A DNA stretch of 64,000 bases from Malachius bipustulatus (taxonomy: Eukaryota; Arthropoda; Insecta; Coleoptera; Melyridae): NCBI GenBank assembly GCA_910589415.1, contig OU342633.1, positions 14,236,858 through 14,300,857 on the forward strand, read 5' to 3'. Under the pieces are notes generated by a model, which was given only the letters and a program-made list of their open reading frames with translations, was not told where the DNA came from and did not search any database. Positions 11,350-24,200 of the stretch are shown here, in pieces. The translations under genes were made by a program, and so were the position numbers. Position 1 is the stretch's first letter. Each line of letters opens with the position of its first letter.

Positions 11350-11664
11350 AACTGGAAAAGCTGAGTAAACACCGGCTGAGATGGGAAAGTGGACTTCTAA
11401 CAGGACACTGCCCCACTAATGAAACACCTCTCAATAATAGAAGTAGTGAAAAATATCCCAGATTGCAAGAGCCCCCCATCTCTAGGGGGAGGAAACCCCA
11501 TACCACCTAATGTTTGAATGCCCAGCACTAGAGGGAACTAAGGCTCAGACTCAAAATAGTAGTCACTAACTGACCGAAATGGCAGAACCAAAAGAAATAG
11601 AACAAGCACCCATAGGACTCATACTGAAATACTTTCAGGAGATGGGACCGATGAGATAATTATC
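11350..11664 (+). pseudogene. LINE ORF2 C-terminal tail remnant
   Basis: Several frames show SKHRLRWESGLLTGHCP and then FECPALEGT near 11515-11535, the C-terminal pattern after RNase H in R1/I-like LINEs (a TGHCPLN block, then a CCHC-type finger ending in CPAL). Stops and shifts are frequent. It confirms that the element's 3' end is genuine ORF2-derived sequence joined to the ORF1 fragment. Confidence 0.5.
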
Positions 11665-11799
11665 CAAAGGGGTACAATAGCGCAAGCTTCAGTACAAGGG
11701 CTTTGAACCTACCCTAAAAGTTATAAATAAAATAAAAAAATATAAAAGATAATGCATCTATAACATTATATTGATTTCAATTATTTTTATTAGGCCTGC

Positions 11800-12141
11800 A
11801 AAGTCTTCAAATAGCAAAAACCAAAAACATGTTTATGATATTAGGAATTATTCATAATAAATTATAATGACGGAAAAATGCTGTATTTTATGTCCCTTTC
11901 AAAATGAAATCTGATTTTTCTCTATAGGTTGTTTCGTTTTCGAATAATTTAATTTTTTCTACAGTTTCATCACAAAAGAGGTATCTTTGTGGGGGACGCG
12001 CTGCACCCTCAGAACTGATTTTTGTGGATTTTTATTCTATAACCTCCTTCACTAGCAATTATTATTAAAGGAAAATTTTGGATTTTTTATGAACTTTCGG
12101 TACATTTTTTACTTTAGGTACTGACTGGACTACAATCTCAC
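11800..12141. other. ADAMTS intron sequence, no feature seen
   Basis: AT-rich stretch between the MITE and the most C-terminal ADAMTS exon found. The next downstream ADAMTS exon was not found anywhere in 1-12141. Confidence 0.4.
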
Positions 12142-12263
12142 CTGAACACAGATATGTCGGTCGTCATCATACGAGCATAAAGTTCCATCAATCAAATTTT
12201 CATTGGTCAAGTACACTTCTTTAGTTTCAGCACTTATGCAGGTCAACTTGCATTTTAGTTTCT
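12142..12263 (-). CDS. ADAMTS exon: cysteine-rich domain, second part
   Basis: Acceptor CCCACAG, donor GTGAG at 12141. The 122-bp exon encodes [17 protein letters not shown] and then [18 protein letters not shown], the ADAMTS cysteine-rich pattern with its paired CxxxC. It ends on a codon boundary (phase 0). The next exon downstream is missing from the window. Confidence 0.85.
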
Positions 12264-15200
12264 CTGTGGGAAAACATATTTTGATGAAATATTAACGTTA
12301 AAAACTATCACAAAATTTTACGTTTATTGCTTTCGTAGGGTAACCACGTCAAGTTTGTTTTGGAAGAATTCTTTAAATCAAGGTAACTTGCCATATTCGT
12401 GCATTGAATAGCTCTAAAATCTTGAACCAGGTTGGGACAGTTTTGTGTATTACACGAACGCCATTCTTCATTTGATCCGTCGCAGGTTTCCCCTCCGAAA
12501 CTGGGCCTGAAATTTTATAAATATATTGAGCCGTTTTATAAAATATAGCTGTATCAGCATAAAGCTCTCTTATAACAAATTATAACTCATGGACAAAATT
12601 ATTGTTGCAAATTTTAGAATTTATCTGAAAAAAAAAATTTAAATAAATCATAGTGATATAAGTTACTGATACTCTTTATTACGTATAGTAGCCTGGAAAC
12701 AACAGCATGCATTTTTTTTTATTTAGTGGGTATAAGTATCATTTTATAAAGTCAACTGAATTTATTTAAAAAAAGAAAAATAAAATTTAATCCAAAAATT
12801 ATCGCCCTTGAATAGATACTAGGTAGACTATTAAATAAGGTGACCGCGCTATAAGTAAACGAGCGCCGAAACATAGTCAGCCTAAACTTAGGCAACATGA
12901 GTGACAAACGATGTCTTATATTTCTATCATGAACTTCGCCGCGAAAAATCAGTTTTTCTCTGAGTCGGATGGTGTGGAAGACATCAAAATGCGGTACACA
13001 ATTGTTGACATATGGTACTTGAAAAGATTTTCAATCCTCAGCCAATTTAGTTCATTTATCTTACCCGATACATGGTCAAATTTTCTTAAGCCATATGTAA
13101 ACCTACAGCAAAAATTTTGTATTTTTGGAGCCTATGTTTAGAAGCTTGATCCAGACAAGGATAGTACAGAATCAAGCTTTAATTTAATATAGACAAAACC
13201 AGTGACTCGCACAACAGCTTCCGCAAAGACCTCTTCAAAAAATGCCTGTTTCTGTAGAGATGTCTCAGTATTAGGTATGACTTCTTCACCAACAGGGCAA
13301 CATGCTCATTAAACCTTAATCGGCCGTAAAGATGACTCCAAGGTTCTCCTGGAGGTCCTCTTAGTTGGCACGGGGTGATTGTCAATCATTATAGCAAAAT
13401 TTCCAGGATCCATCTCCAAGGCTTGGAGATCATTGTTTGGAAAGAAACAAATTGAAAGACATTTTTCATCCGATTCCCTCTTCATCTATTTTTCAGAAAT
13501 TACAATTTGTGGGGAAATGCAACAAGATCAAAAGCACTTTATCATGCACGTTAATAATTACCATCACCCGCCTTTTAAAAACCATCTCCTTTATTCTGTT
13601 CTGTTATCTAAACCTATCTATAGTCTGTACACTGAGTGTTTTCTGTTGTGATAACTAAGGATACATTATCTCGTTATGTTTCTTACTCCTATTGCATTTG
13701 CATAGTCAATCGAGTTAAATTGGGACGTATTGTCAGAAATACGTTTGAATCGTCAGCAATTCTAAAAAGATGAGCGACAGTGAGACGGAAGTACGACTCG
13801 CGTCTTGATACACTTAGATTGATACGATAAGATTGTCGTCCAGCTCATCGGCTACTGTCAGTTGACAGTGACAGCGCTAAATTTACTAATGAGGTTTGTT
13901 ATTTGAAACGTTTTTAATACGAAATTAGCAGAATTACCTGTGATATTGTACGATGTGATAAACTATGACTAACTTATTAATTATTGCGTGAATGCCTTTT
14001 TAGGTCTATTGCCTTGTTTTTCTAACGTTTGAAAAATAACGGACAGGGTTTATTGATTATGAATAAAACACTAATGTTTTATAAAATTCTACTGTATATT
14101 GATCGATGATAGAAACGTTACACGTGTTTCGCTACTTTTCATGTAGCATCTTCAGACGTAAATAAAATTATTGATACAGTAACATAGCAACAGTATTACC
14201 TAAGTGATCATGAAACAATATACAATATCATCGATCAATATACAGTAGAATTTTATAAAACATTAGTGTTTTATTCATAATCAATAAATATGCAGAGATT
14301 CTACGAAGTAAGGGTTGAAAACATAAATTTTAACGGACAGGGTATATTCTCGCAACGAACTACAAAAAATTACACGAAATGCCTGGGAAACGATTGAACT
14401 CCCTAGGACGTGGTCTTGTGTGGTTAAATTGCTAGGATATTTTACTGCATAAAAAGAAAACGGAGGTGTTTTGCTTTATTTTAAACGCCAACCAGCAGGT
14501 AGGTGACATGCTATTTCTAATCATAATTATAACAATTAACACGCCACCGACACGAACTGCGATACCACATCTGGTTCGACTTAGAAATAAGTGTATGAAT
14601 CAAATCGAATTAAATGAAATTGTTTAACCAGAATCAGTGTGGCCTGACAACGGACAACACTCATAAAAAAAAATTCACAGCTTCCACGCACAACATGGCA
14701 GGGAAAAATATTTCAAAGGATTTCCTATCCATCGAGCCCAGTGGCGTACCAAAATTATTGAAGGTTGAGCGAAAAACACAAAAACCATTACATTTAAAAA
14801 ATAAAAAATTCTCTACTTTTTGATGTCGCAAAACATTATTAATTGTTGTAAAAATTGTTGTCGTCAAATTTGAGAGATTTATGCACGAAAAGTTTACTCA
14901 GTTTGTCGATTTTGTATGATGGTATTTTGCAAAACGAATAAATTGCTTTAATGCCAATAATTGAATATTTTTCAAAATAAAACCAGCTTGTTTATCAACA
15001 AATACCAATCGATGAGGAATGATTTTCAGGTTAAATTCGGTAGCATTACCATTCTTCTACGTAGGATTATTATCGATCAGGAATTCTATCATTCTATCAG
15101 GTGTATCATTTTTTTTTTGTTATTCAACCCATATTTTGAATTGGACACATTTTCTGCACTACCTATACAAAGTAGGTAGTTCCAAAGAATGATTTCAGAT

Positions 15201-18200
15201 ACACATACTTACTCACAACACGTACGCATTTCTTGCAGCTGTGAAATTATTGCCACCGAAGAATTTACTCGTACCCCATTCGACATATTAAATTATATAC
15301 ATATAAATTATTCGAAAAATTGAAAGACAGTGGCGACTCCCATACATCAGGTTGTATAAATGTACAAGCAGTCATAACGTTCAACATCCGATGCTATGAG
15401 GTGCCGCGGCTGTTGTGACGTCAGATGTGTGAATTTGACAGTCCTTAACTAGCTTATTTAACATCGCTGTAAAATTTAAAAAAAATCTACCTGCATAATT
15501 TTAAGTTCATTTAATGATATAAAAAAATATTAAGTTTCCTTTATTAGAAACTGCCTTAATTATTATTATTCCGTACGATCTGAAAGTAGATAGCCCATAT
15601 TGTCGATTTGGGAAATCCGTAATGGGAACTTAATAGGTGTAAGGTGAGTTTATTTTAGTAGATGTATTTCTGAGTTTGTATCGCAAAAGTAAGATGCATA
15701 AAAAATCAAAAATACCTGTTGGAAATTTTTTACATAATTGTCTTTTTCGGATTGTGTTAAAATTTCATCCAGCACGTACGAAACAGGAAATTGGAAATTT
15801 ATTTCCTCTATGTCGTGTATTTCTTTATATTTTTCCATGATTTCATGCATCTCCTTCAGTCCGTAATACTTAAGAATTATTTGTTTATTTATAAATCCGA
15901 TCAGTACATAGCAAATAAACTTGGTGTCATTAATTTTGCAATATTTTGGTAGATGCTCGTCGCGGTATTAAAGTCGATGAATTCTGTGGAATAACCCCAT
16001 TTGAGGTGTTTTTCCGGTTCGCCCGTTATAAAAAATCGACGACTTTCTTCAGGCTTATGTCTGTTCGCGTAGGGGAGAGTGAGGTAAGTTGACGACCTTA
16101 GGCAAAATTTTTTATAAAAAAGTAACAAAACATTATATATTCTAACAAAAAAATACATCTGTAGAAAGATACACAAGTGTGTAATCTTAACATGTTTATT
16201 CCTAACACCTTTGTATTATTTTCATCTTACCCCACCTATGAGGTAAGATGAATAACTTATTAAGGTAAGATGACTACTCTTGGCACATGTCACAAATAAA
16301 CTGTCCTTGGTCATAATTTTAACCGGCTTCATGCCACCATGTTTTGCATGATACATATTGTATCCAGTCTTCAGTTGGTGGATCTGTGAACAATTCGGAA
16401 CAGCCAGAACAAAATATTTTTTCTTCTTTTTTCTTGTTGACTGAACGTGATTTCATATTAAACAAATTTAATTTTGCATTATCCACGTTTTCTGTTCTTT
16501 TTCTCTTTCTTTCTTCTTTTTCTTCAACCTCTCGCTCTTTGTCTTCTAACATGGTTTTAATTGGAGTAGATGTAATACTTGATGACTTCTGTCGTTTTCT
16601 TGGTTTAGTTAATTCAGGCCTGTTGTATTTGGGCAGCGGTTTTATCTTCCAAAGAGATTTTTGTTTGTTTTTCTCATCCACAGAATCATTATCGATTGTA
16701 AAAGAAGTAGAAGCCTGAGGTTAATTAAAAGTTGCAGTTAAAGTGACTGAAGTATAAGGCTGGCATCTGTCATGAGAAGAGAAGGGTTGCAGAGAAATAC
16801 TACTTATGGTAGGATATTTAGAAGCAGGATCCAACGGAGTCGAAGGTCTATTGCGAAGATAGATATTAAGTGGTTCATCGTCGTCTGACGAAAGTTCTCG
16901 TGGTTGATAAGAAGTTTGAGCTGAAGACATTTGTTTTTTTATTTCTAAATTATCAACATTTTTAATATCCCGTTCATACACATCGGATGCAATGAAATCT
17001 GCATCAGAAAATACTGCTGGGTTAAATGGGCAAATCCCACATTTTTCAAATGCTTTTATTGCAATACCCACACTTGCAGATTTAAAATATGCTTCCCCAA
17101 ACAATTTACAGATGTTTCTGTCTGTTATAGTTTGTTCTGGATGGTTAACGAGAAAGTTATCACATGCTTGAGAATAATACGCTTTTATCGGGCCAAAAAA
17201 AGATACATCGAGTGGTTGCAGACTCCCTTTTTCTACATAAATTTATAGCATTTAACGAAATATGCGAGGAATGATTGTCAACAACTAGGAGCACTGGATT
17301 ATCAATAGTGGGATGAGCATACTTTATAAAATGCTCGAGATACTGCACAAAACTTTCGGAATTCATCCAACCATTTTTTTTGTGCAATGTCACAAGAATT
17401 TGGCGGATAATCATTCAACAGTTCTGGTTTCATTCTTACGCTTGCAAAAATAAAGAATGGAGGAATGTAAGACCCTTGAGCGTTCATTTCACACACTACT
17501 GTAGTGTTCTTCCCACGTTCGCCAGATGCGACTTTGGCCACTCTTCTTTCTCCAGTAAGAGACATGACCTTGGGCAATTTAGTTGGAACAGTGGACAAGC
17601 CAGACTCGTCTGCATTATAGGTCCTGTCCGGTCCAAAATTATGTTTGCGTATTTCTTCTTTCAATAAATCAAAAAATCTGCCAACCTCTGTTTAATTAAA
17701 GCTCATAAGCCGTCCAAGCGATGTCGATTCTGGTGTTCGTAGACTAATTTTCCAATTTTTCATAAAGTTTTATAACCAGTCTTCACATAATGATGGTATT
17801 TTTGATTTTTTTAATCATTTACCCTGCTCATATGCACGGAATTACCCTATATTATTTATTTTGACTGTTACTGTTAAGGCCCGGTTACACGGTCCGTGGT
17901 TCGGCGAACCTGTCTCGAAGAGCCGCGAACCACGCACCGTGTGACATAGGTGGCTCGCTATGGGCTCGCGGTTCGTGGTGTATGGTTCGCCGTATCCATC
18001 GGGAGTCGGTAAATTTGCACAGAACAAAGCGGGCGAACCGATAGGTTTGTGTAGGTTTGTCGTCGGTTCGTGCTGGTTCGCCATATCCCGAACCAATGAT
18101 CAGTTTTGCAATTTATTTGATGACAATTGTGTCTTTTATTGCATGCAGGCGGAAATTAAAAGTGATCTTAGTTAGGTATTTGGTAGCAAGTCTTCGTATA

Positions 18201-21200
18201 CTGCTTTTTAATGGTATAATCGTAATTGATTCCGGGCACTTTTGCCGTGGTCCCTGCAAATTTTCTCCGAACAGATATGATCGGTGGTTACGTGTACATT
18301 GATAATTGAGTTGACAGTTGGGAGAGCGCTCCTATTGCTTTCTATAAAACAAACTGGGTTCCATGTTGTCTCGGCGAACCGATTGCGAAAAAATACTAAA
18401 CGAACCACGAACTGTGTGACCATCCCTGGTTCGCTAAAGTGCGAGTCTCTGCGGACCACGCACCAGTTCCGTGGTTCGCCGAACCACGCACCGTGTAACT
18501 GGGCCTTTAGAATTCGAATTTACGCCTAACCGCCTCTGACTAATGTATGACGAGGCCTCCTTCCTTAAAATGATAAGCAATCTAATTACAGGCAGTAGCG
18601 AGTAGCGAATCGACCGTGAGAGACGAGTAATTATTATTGATTTACAAAATAAAGGAAGTTCGTTATTATAAAGTGGTGTTTTATTTTATTGAAAAATACA
18701 AAATAGAAAAATCCCAACAGGTTATGGGCCTCGCCCACGCTTCCACTGCGCCATAGTATAGGAATTATGATTTAATTTTAAGTGGTTGTGATCTTAATAA
18801 TTATTATTGTGAAGTGAATAATTAATCATAGGGCGATTGGAAAATGGCCGGAGAAATGGATCGTGAACTTGATGTCAATCAAGAGCTGCGTGAGTACCTA
18901 CTAGTTATTGCATTAATTAATGTAAAATTGCTTAACGTAATTTGAAAATGAGTGCATGCATGCGTTTTCTTTGTTAATGTGGGTGAGAAAAATTATGAGA
19001 TGAGCAAAAATATGTACGTACATAATAAAAAGGAAAAATAATAAAGTTAACTTTATATCATCCCGAGAAGGGATGAATGAATGAAGCGGAAGTTATCTGT
19101 GTGTGTCTATTTGACACGCAGGATTAAATAAAATAAAAATAAAAATCACTGCATGATCATGGCATGTGAAAAATCTTAATTCCGGAGATCGTGATGAGAA
19201 AATTTTCAAGCGATGTGTGGAATGGTACCAAAAAGTGTTTCAACTCGATTACAACCATTAGCAATTAGCTGCAGTGGTAAGAGAGTGCTCTTCCACACAG
19301 AGACGCGAAGCGACCCCTATCAAGCAGGTTGGTTATATAATGTATATTGTTGGTTTGTTGGTTAATTATTAAGCGGTATTTTTTGTACACAATCAAGGAT
19401 AACAAAAGAAATTAATACAGAGACACTAGGTTTATTTTGTGTCCTAAATTTGATTGATATATAAAACTAAACAAACCTAAGAGAAGGGCTTGGAACGTGA
19501 GTGTCCCACAGTGTCCAAGTTATTCGAGTAGTTGATTATGTTATCTTGTGTTCAGATTACATATCAATTATGACTCGCTTTAGCCTGGTTTGCTTGATGT
19601 ACGGTAAACCAGACTGAGCGCCGCTTATTTAAAAACGGAAAATTAGGTGTGTATTTTAGTAGTAGTAAATCTGGTTCAATAGATAAGAGCACCATGGATG
19701 CGAGAGAGTGGAAAGCTGTGACAGATTAGATTGAAAAACAAGATGGAAAGATGAGGACAGATTATTAAGAGATGAGACAGATAAAAGTGGAGATGGGGTA
19801 GAAAAAGACGAGGAGAGACGAGAAAGAGAGATGAGTAGAGAAAAGACAATCCAAATCACTTCCTCAAGTTGTGAAGTGGAAAAACTAAACTCTTTGACAT
19901 CTAGGATTGCAGATAACATAAGCAAATTAGATGAGATATTGAAGGTGGTAAAAGAGTTTTGTGTCACGTCTACCAATATGATAAAACAGTGTGCCAAGAA
20001 GCACTGATTGGTGCGTAAACTGGTGTTTCCAATATGGAAAGAATTCATTAATCTATTATTAATGAATTGGAAAAATAAAAGGCAGCATTTTCCAAGCAGA
20101 TGAAAGCAATGAAACAAAAAAAACTGCTGAAGTAAATAGGCAGTTAGTTGGGATGAGAGCTAATTACAATAAAATAAGTAAAGTATATTATATGCATTAT
20201 ATGCAGACAGAAAATATGATCAGAGATGAGGATGACAGAGGAGATGAGACAAGATCTGTCAGTGAAAGTGAGAGACTGAACGTGGAATTAGTAAAAAGAG
20301 AGTTGGAAAAGTTAGTTTGTGAAAGACGCGAAAAAGAAGATTCTGACAACCTGGCAGATAAAGTTAAGGAAACTCTTAAATTTGAAATAATAAGTAAAGA
20401 TTCCGGTCTGAGACGCGATTGCAAATTAACATTGAATACAAAATTCGAACATATTTATGATTAATTTACCTCTGAATTAAAAAGTCACAAATTACTTTAC
20501 ATAATTGACCCTGAAATCACCTCAAATAAAGATAAAGACGCGGCGACGGTTGAAAAACATAAATACAAGGTCAGAGATATTTTAATTAATCATTTAGATC
20601 AAACTTATCATTCGAAAGTAATTCAGATAAAGGATCCTGTAGAAATTTTAAATAAAATCAGATAATTAAAAAAAAATGTGAGAGCAATCTCTCATTAACT
20701 ACAATACGAAAACAGCTGTATAATATGCAGTACTATCCAAATAAACAAAATGCTTCTGATTTTTGTGACAAGTTCGAAGATGTTGTTCGAAATTATGAAA
20801 ACTTATCAGGAGTCGTGCCACTATCGGAAGGTGAAAAAAGAGATGCGTTCTTTAATGCTATTATGACCACGGTTCCTGAAGTACAATCCGTAGAATTCAT
20901 GACAAAGAATTTTACTGGGAAAGGTCTCAGTTATGATCATTTGAAATTATTTTTGATGCAAGCGGAAGCTAATAAAAAGCAGTCTGCATCATCAGAAATT
21001 AGAGCTGTTATGAAAGCTCATGGACGAGATGCGAAAGAGAGATGCTATGAGTGCGATGACATCGGCCACATAGCAATTAATTGCCGTTTCAGAGGTACTG
21101 GACTGAAAAAAAAATGTTACGAGTGTGGTCAGGTTACTAATCACAAAGCAGCTGATTGTCCAGTAAAAAGAATAAAACAGTCAACGTCTGAAAGAGGCAG

Positions 21201-24200
21201 GGTAAGTTATGGTTCCAACAGAGGACATTATTACAAGTATAATAATAATTCGAGAAGTGGTAAATATTGTAACGATCCTCAAAACAGAGGATTTAAAAGA
21301 AAAGCTTCTGATGAGAATGAGAGGAGTGGAGACGCGAAAAGATTTAAAAGTTACAGAGGTCGAGGTAACTACAAGAACGTGAAGTGGAATGAGAAAGGAT
21401 GGAAGAAGAACCAGAACAAGCAAAAGGAAAAGAGTGGAGACGGAAACGTGAATGACGCAAAATATGCTAAAGGTGAGTTACTTTCCACTAATTTATCAAA
21501 TTATCATTATTATGACTTAGAAATTTAACATGATCAAAGTAAAATCTTTACTCGATTTCTTGCCGATTCGGGTGCAACCGAGCACCTGTCTAATAGTAAA
21601 GTCATGTTTAAATCATTTGATGAGACAAATTATGGTAAGATTAGATGTGCTAATAAAAATGCATCAGCAGATCTCAAAACGGAGGGAGCAGGTAATATTG
21701 AAGTTGTGTTAAATAATAATAAGTTGTTTGAAATCGAGAGCGTGAATATATGCCAAAACACTATCGGAGAATTTATTATCGTTGAGAAAATTTGCAGAGA
21801 TGGGTTTTAGTATTTATTTAGATAACAAAAAAATTGACATTTTCGATCCGGTCTCGAATGAATCTTTTATAACTGGGATATATAATAAACCTTATTGGAT
21901 AATAGAATTCGAAGTAAACAAAAGTAAAAACAAAAATGAAAATAACTTTACAAGTAGGAGAATTATGGCTAATTTAACCGAAAATGAGCGAGATGCGAAT
22001 AATGCCACCCGGTATAAAAGTAGAAGTGTGACGTTAAAAGAAACCAAAGAAAAACTTGAATTTAATGAGCAACAAAGAGATGAGAGTAAAGATAGGAATA
22101 GTCAAGGGGATGAGATGGAATTAGAGGGGACAATATTAAACGAAAATAGTATAATAACTGGAGATGACAGTTCGCTCGCAGCTATCGGCTCGGTAAGGTG
22201 GTGTGTGCGTAATAAATCCAGGTGAGTTTTATTATTGTTTTCATATCGATAGATTCAGTTTCATTAGAGAGAGAATTTATAATTAATATAGTGAACACTA
22301 TAATTGTTTTCAAACAGATAATATGACAAAAGATACGGGCGGCCACGAGCCGCCCGATAAGTTGTTATCAACGAACGATGAAACAGACAGCATTTATAAA
22401 GACAAAAGTAAGTTTAATTTGAATAATAAATACACTGCCAAGGATTCAGGTCCATACTGCGTATTTGTTGAACATTTAAAAAAGAATTTTGGTAGATTCT
22501 TCCCTATGAAAATAGGATTTTTCTTTCTCGGTAAAGAAAATCTCAGGAACGACATTATTGATATTATTTCTGTAGGTGTGAATAGAGTCAAAGTAATATT
22601 TAAAAACTATGCAATCGCCAATTCACTTGTAGAACATGATATCATTAAGAACAATGACTTGATAGCCTATATACCGTCTTTCTATAATCATCGTAAAGGT
22701 ATTGTTAGAATGATAGACACTTTTTTTTCAACTGAGTTCCTCTTAAACAACATTGAATGTCAAAATACAAGAGTCGTTGAAGTGCAAAGAATGAAAAAGA
22801 AAATCGTAGAGAGCGACGGAACAAGCAAACTAATCGATCGTCAGGTAATTATAGTCACTTTCGAAGGTAATCTAATTCCGGATAAAGTACGTATCAACTT
22901 ATCTTCCTTCCCTGTTGAACCATACATACAGCCGGTTATTCAATGTTTCAAATGCTACGGTACGGCCACACTGCCAAATTGTGCAGGTAAAAACTGCCAA
23001 GGTGTCACAAATGCGCAGACGTCCATGACGAAAATTCAAAGTGCAAGGACAACAAGTTCTGTGTCTACTGTCAGAAAGAAGATCACACGACCATATCTAA
23101 AGACTGTCCCATGTACTCGAAACAGTTCAATATCAAAAGAGAAATGGCGCACCGCAATATCTCCTTTAAAGAGGCAGAAACACTAGTCAGCAACCCCTCC
23201 TATTCGAAGGTAACCACAAACAACAGATTCTCTATTCTGAATGATGCACGGAACTTTCCAACTCTTCCGGTGGTTTCATCACAACCCCCATCCTATATGT
23301 TCCATAAACCAGCCAACACTTTTGTCAATAAAAAACGCAGAATCTCAGCGGCTGAATCCCCTCCTCCTGCAAGAACACCTAAAATACGTAATTCTGTTTC
23401 CTCTCCCAAAAAAACAATACTTCCAAATCCCCACAGGGAGGATTTCTTACAATTCAAGAAAAAAGTAATCGACGATATTTCCAGTTTTATCAACAAAAAT
23501 TTCACCTCTAAAAATGACCCAACTTTTCAAATAGATTTATCCTCCGAAAAAAATCTAAGGGAATACATACAGGTAATGTTGGATGACAACAATGTTGAAA
23601 CAATGAGTATTAGCGACGGTGATGAATCAAGCTACTAGACCAATTAATATTTTACAGTGGAACATTCTTTCCTTGAATAAACGTAAAGCTGATCTACTTA
23701 ATATTCTACACCAAAAAACTGTAGACATCATCATACTCTCGGAAATATGGTTAAAACCTAATGCATCGATTAACATCCAAGGTTATAACTGCGTCCAAAA
23801 AAATAGAGCTGACGGAACAGGCGGTGTCGCCATTCTCATTGCTAAGTATATCGATTACAGGACATTAGACATACATTTAAACAATAAAATTGAAATCTGC
23901 TCGGTTTTTCTCGAAAAACTAAATTTATCTTCAAACTAAACTATCTCTAGCTTCAATATACAAGCCTCCGAACAAAAATCTTTCTGTCAGAGACTGGGAA
24001 AGACTTTTTTCCCAATTTTCAGGAAATGTGATATTATGTGGAGATTTCAATTGTCACCACACACTATGGGGCTCATTAAGCTCTCTTAGTGATGGTGAAA
24101 GGTTGGTGGAAGCACTCAATAACTTCAATTTATGTGTCCTAAATGACGGTTCCCCGACAAGAATTACAAGACCAGGCCAAAACAATTCCGCAGTTGACCT

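Larger units (their letters stand above)
10217..11742 (+). mobile_element. Internally deleted non-LTR retrotransposon (DUF4780-type)
   Basis: Flanked by an exact 11-bp direct repeat TAAAAGATAAT (10206-10216 and 11743-11753), the expected LINE target-site duplication. It is noticeably more GC-rich than its surroundings. It has a long leader (10217-10960), an ORF1 fragment with DUF4780 character, then the last part of ORF2, and an A-rich 3' end (about 11725-11742). The endonuclease and RT are absent, so it must have been mobilised in trans. Confidence 0.7.
9936..11799. mobile_element. Palindromic MITE, interrupted by a LINE
   Basis: Left arm 9936-10016 (CAGGCCTAATAAAAATTATT onward) is closely the reverse complement of a right arm. 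That arm runs from about 10180 to 10216, is interrupted by the LINE at 10217-11742, and resumes at 11743-11799, ending in AATTATTTTTATTAGGCCTG. Without the LINE it would be a roughly 330-bp fold-back element with a long stem and no coding capacity. Superfamily unknown; the flanks show no clear target duplication. Confidence 0.65.
16070..17783 (-). mobile_element. Tigger/pogo-like DNA transposon, 3' half
   Basis: The end has TA then GGGGAGAGTGAGGTAAGTTG (16072 on), matching the terminus GGGGAGAGTGGGGTAAGTTG at 37329, so both are TIRs of one family with TA duplications. The half carries the catalytic and C-terminal coding region. It stops at 17783, and 17720-17783 is identical to 38149-38212 in inverted orientation. 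The missing 5' half is the plus-strand piece 37327-38212. Confidence 0.75.

Noticed and set aside
19656..20117. 153-codon minus-strand frame in the copia leader
   Set aside because: It is the antisense of the degraded gag coiled-coil, with Ser/Leu-rich composition produced by reverse reading.
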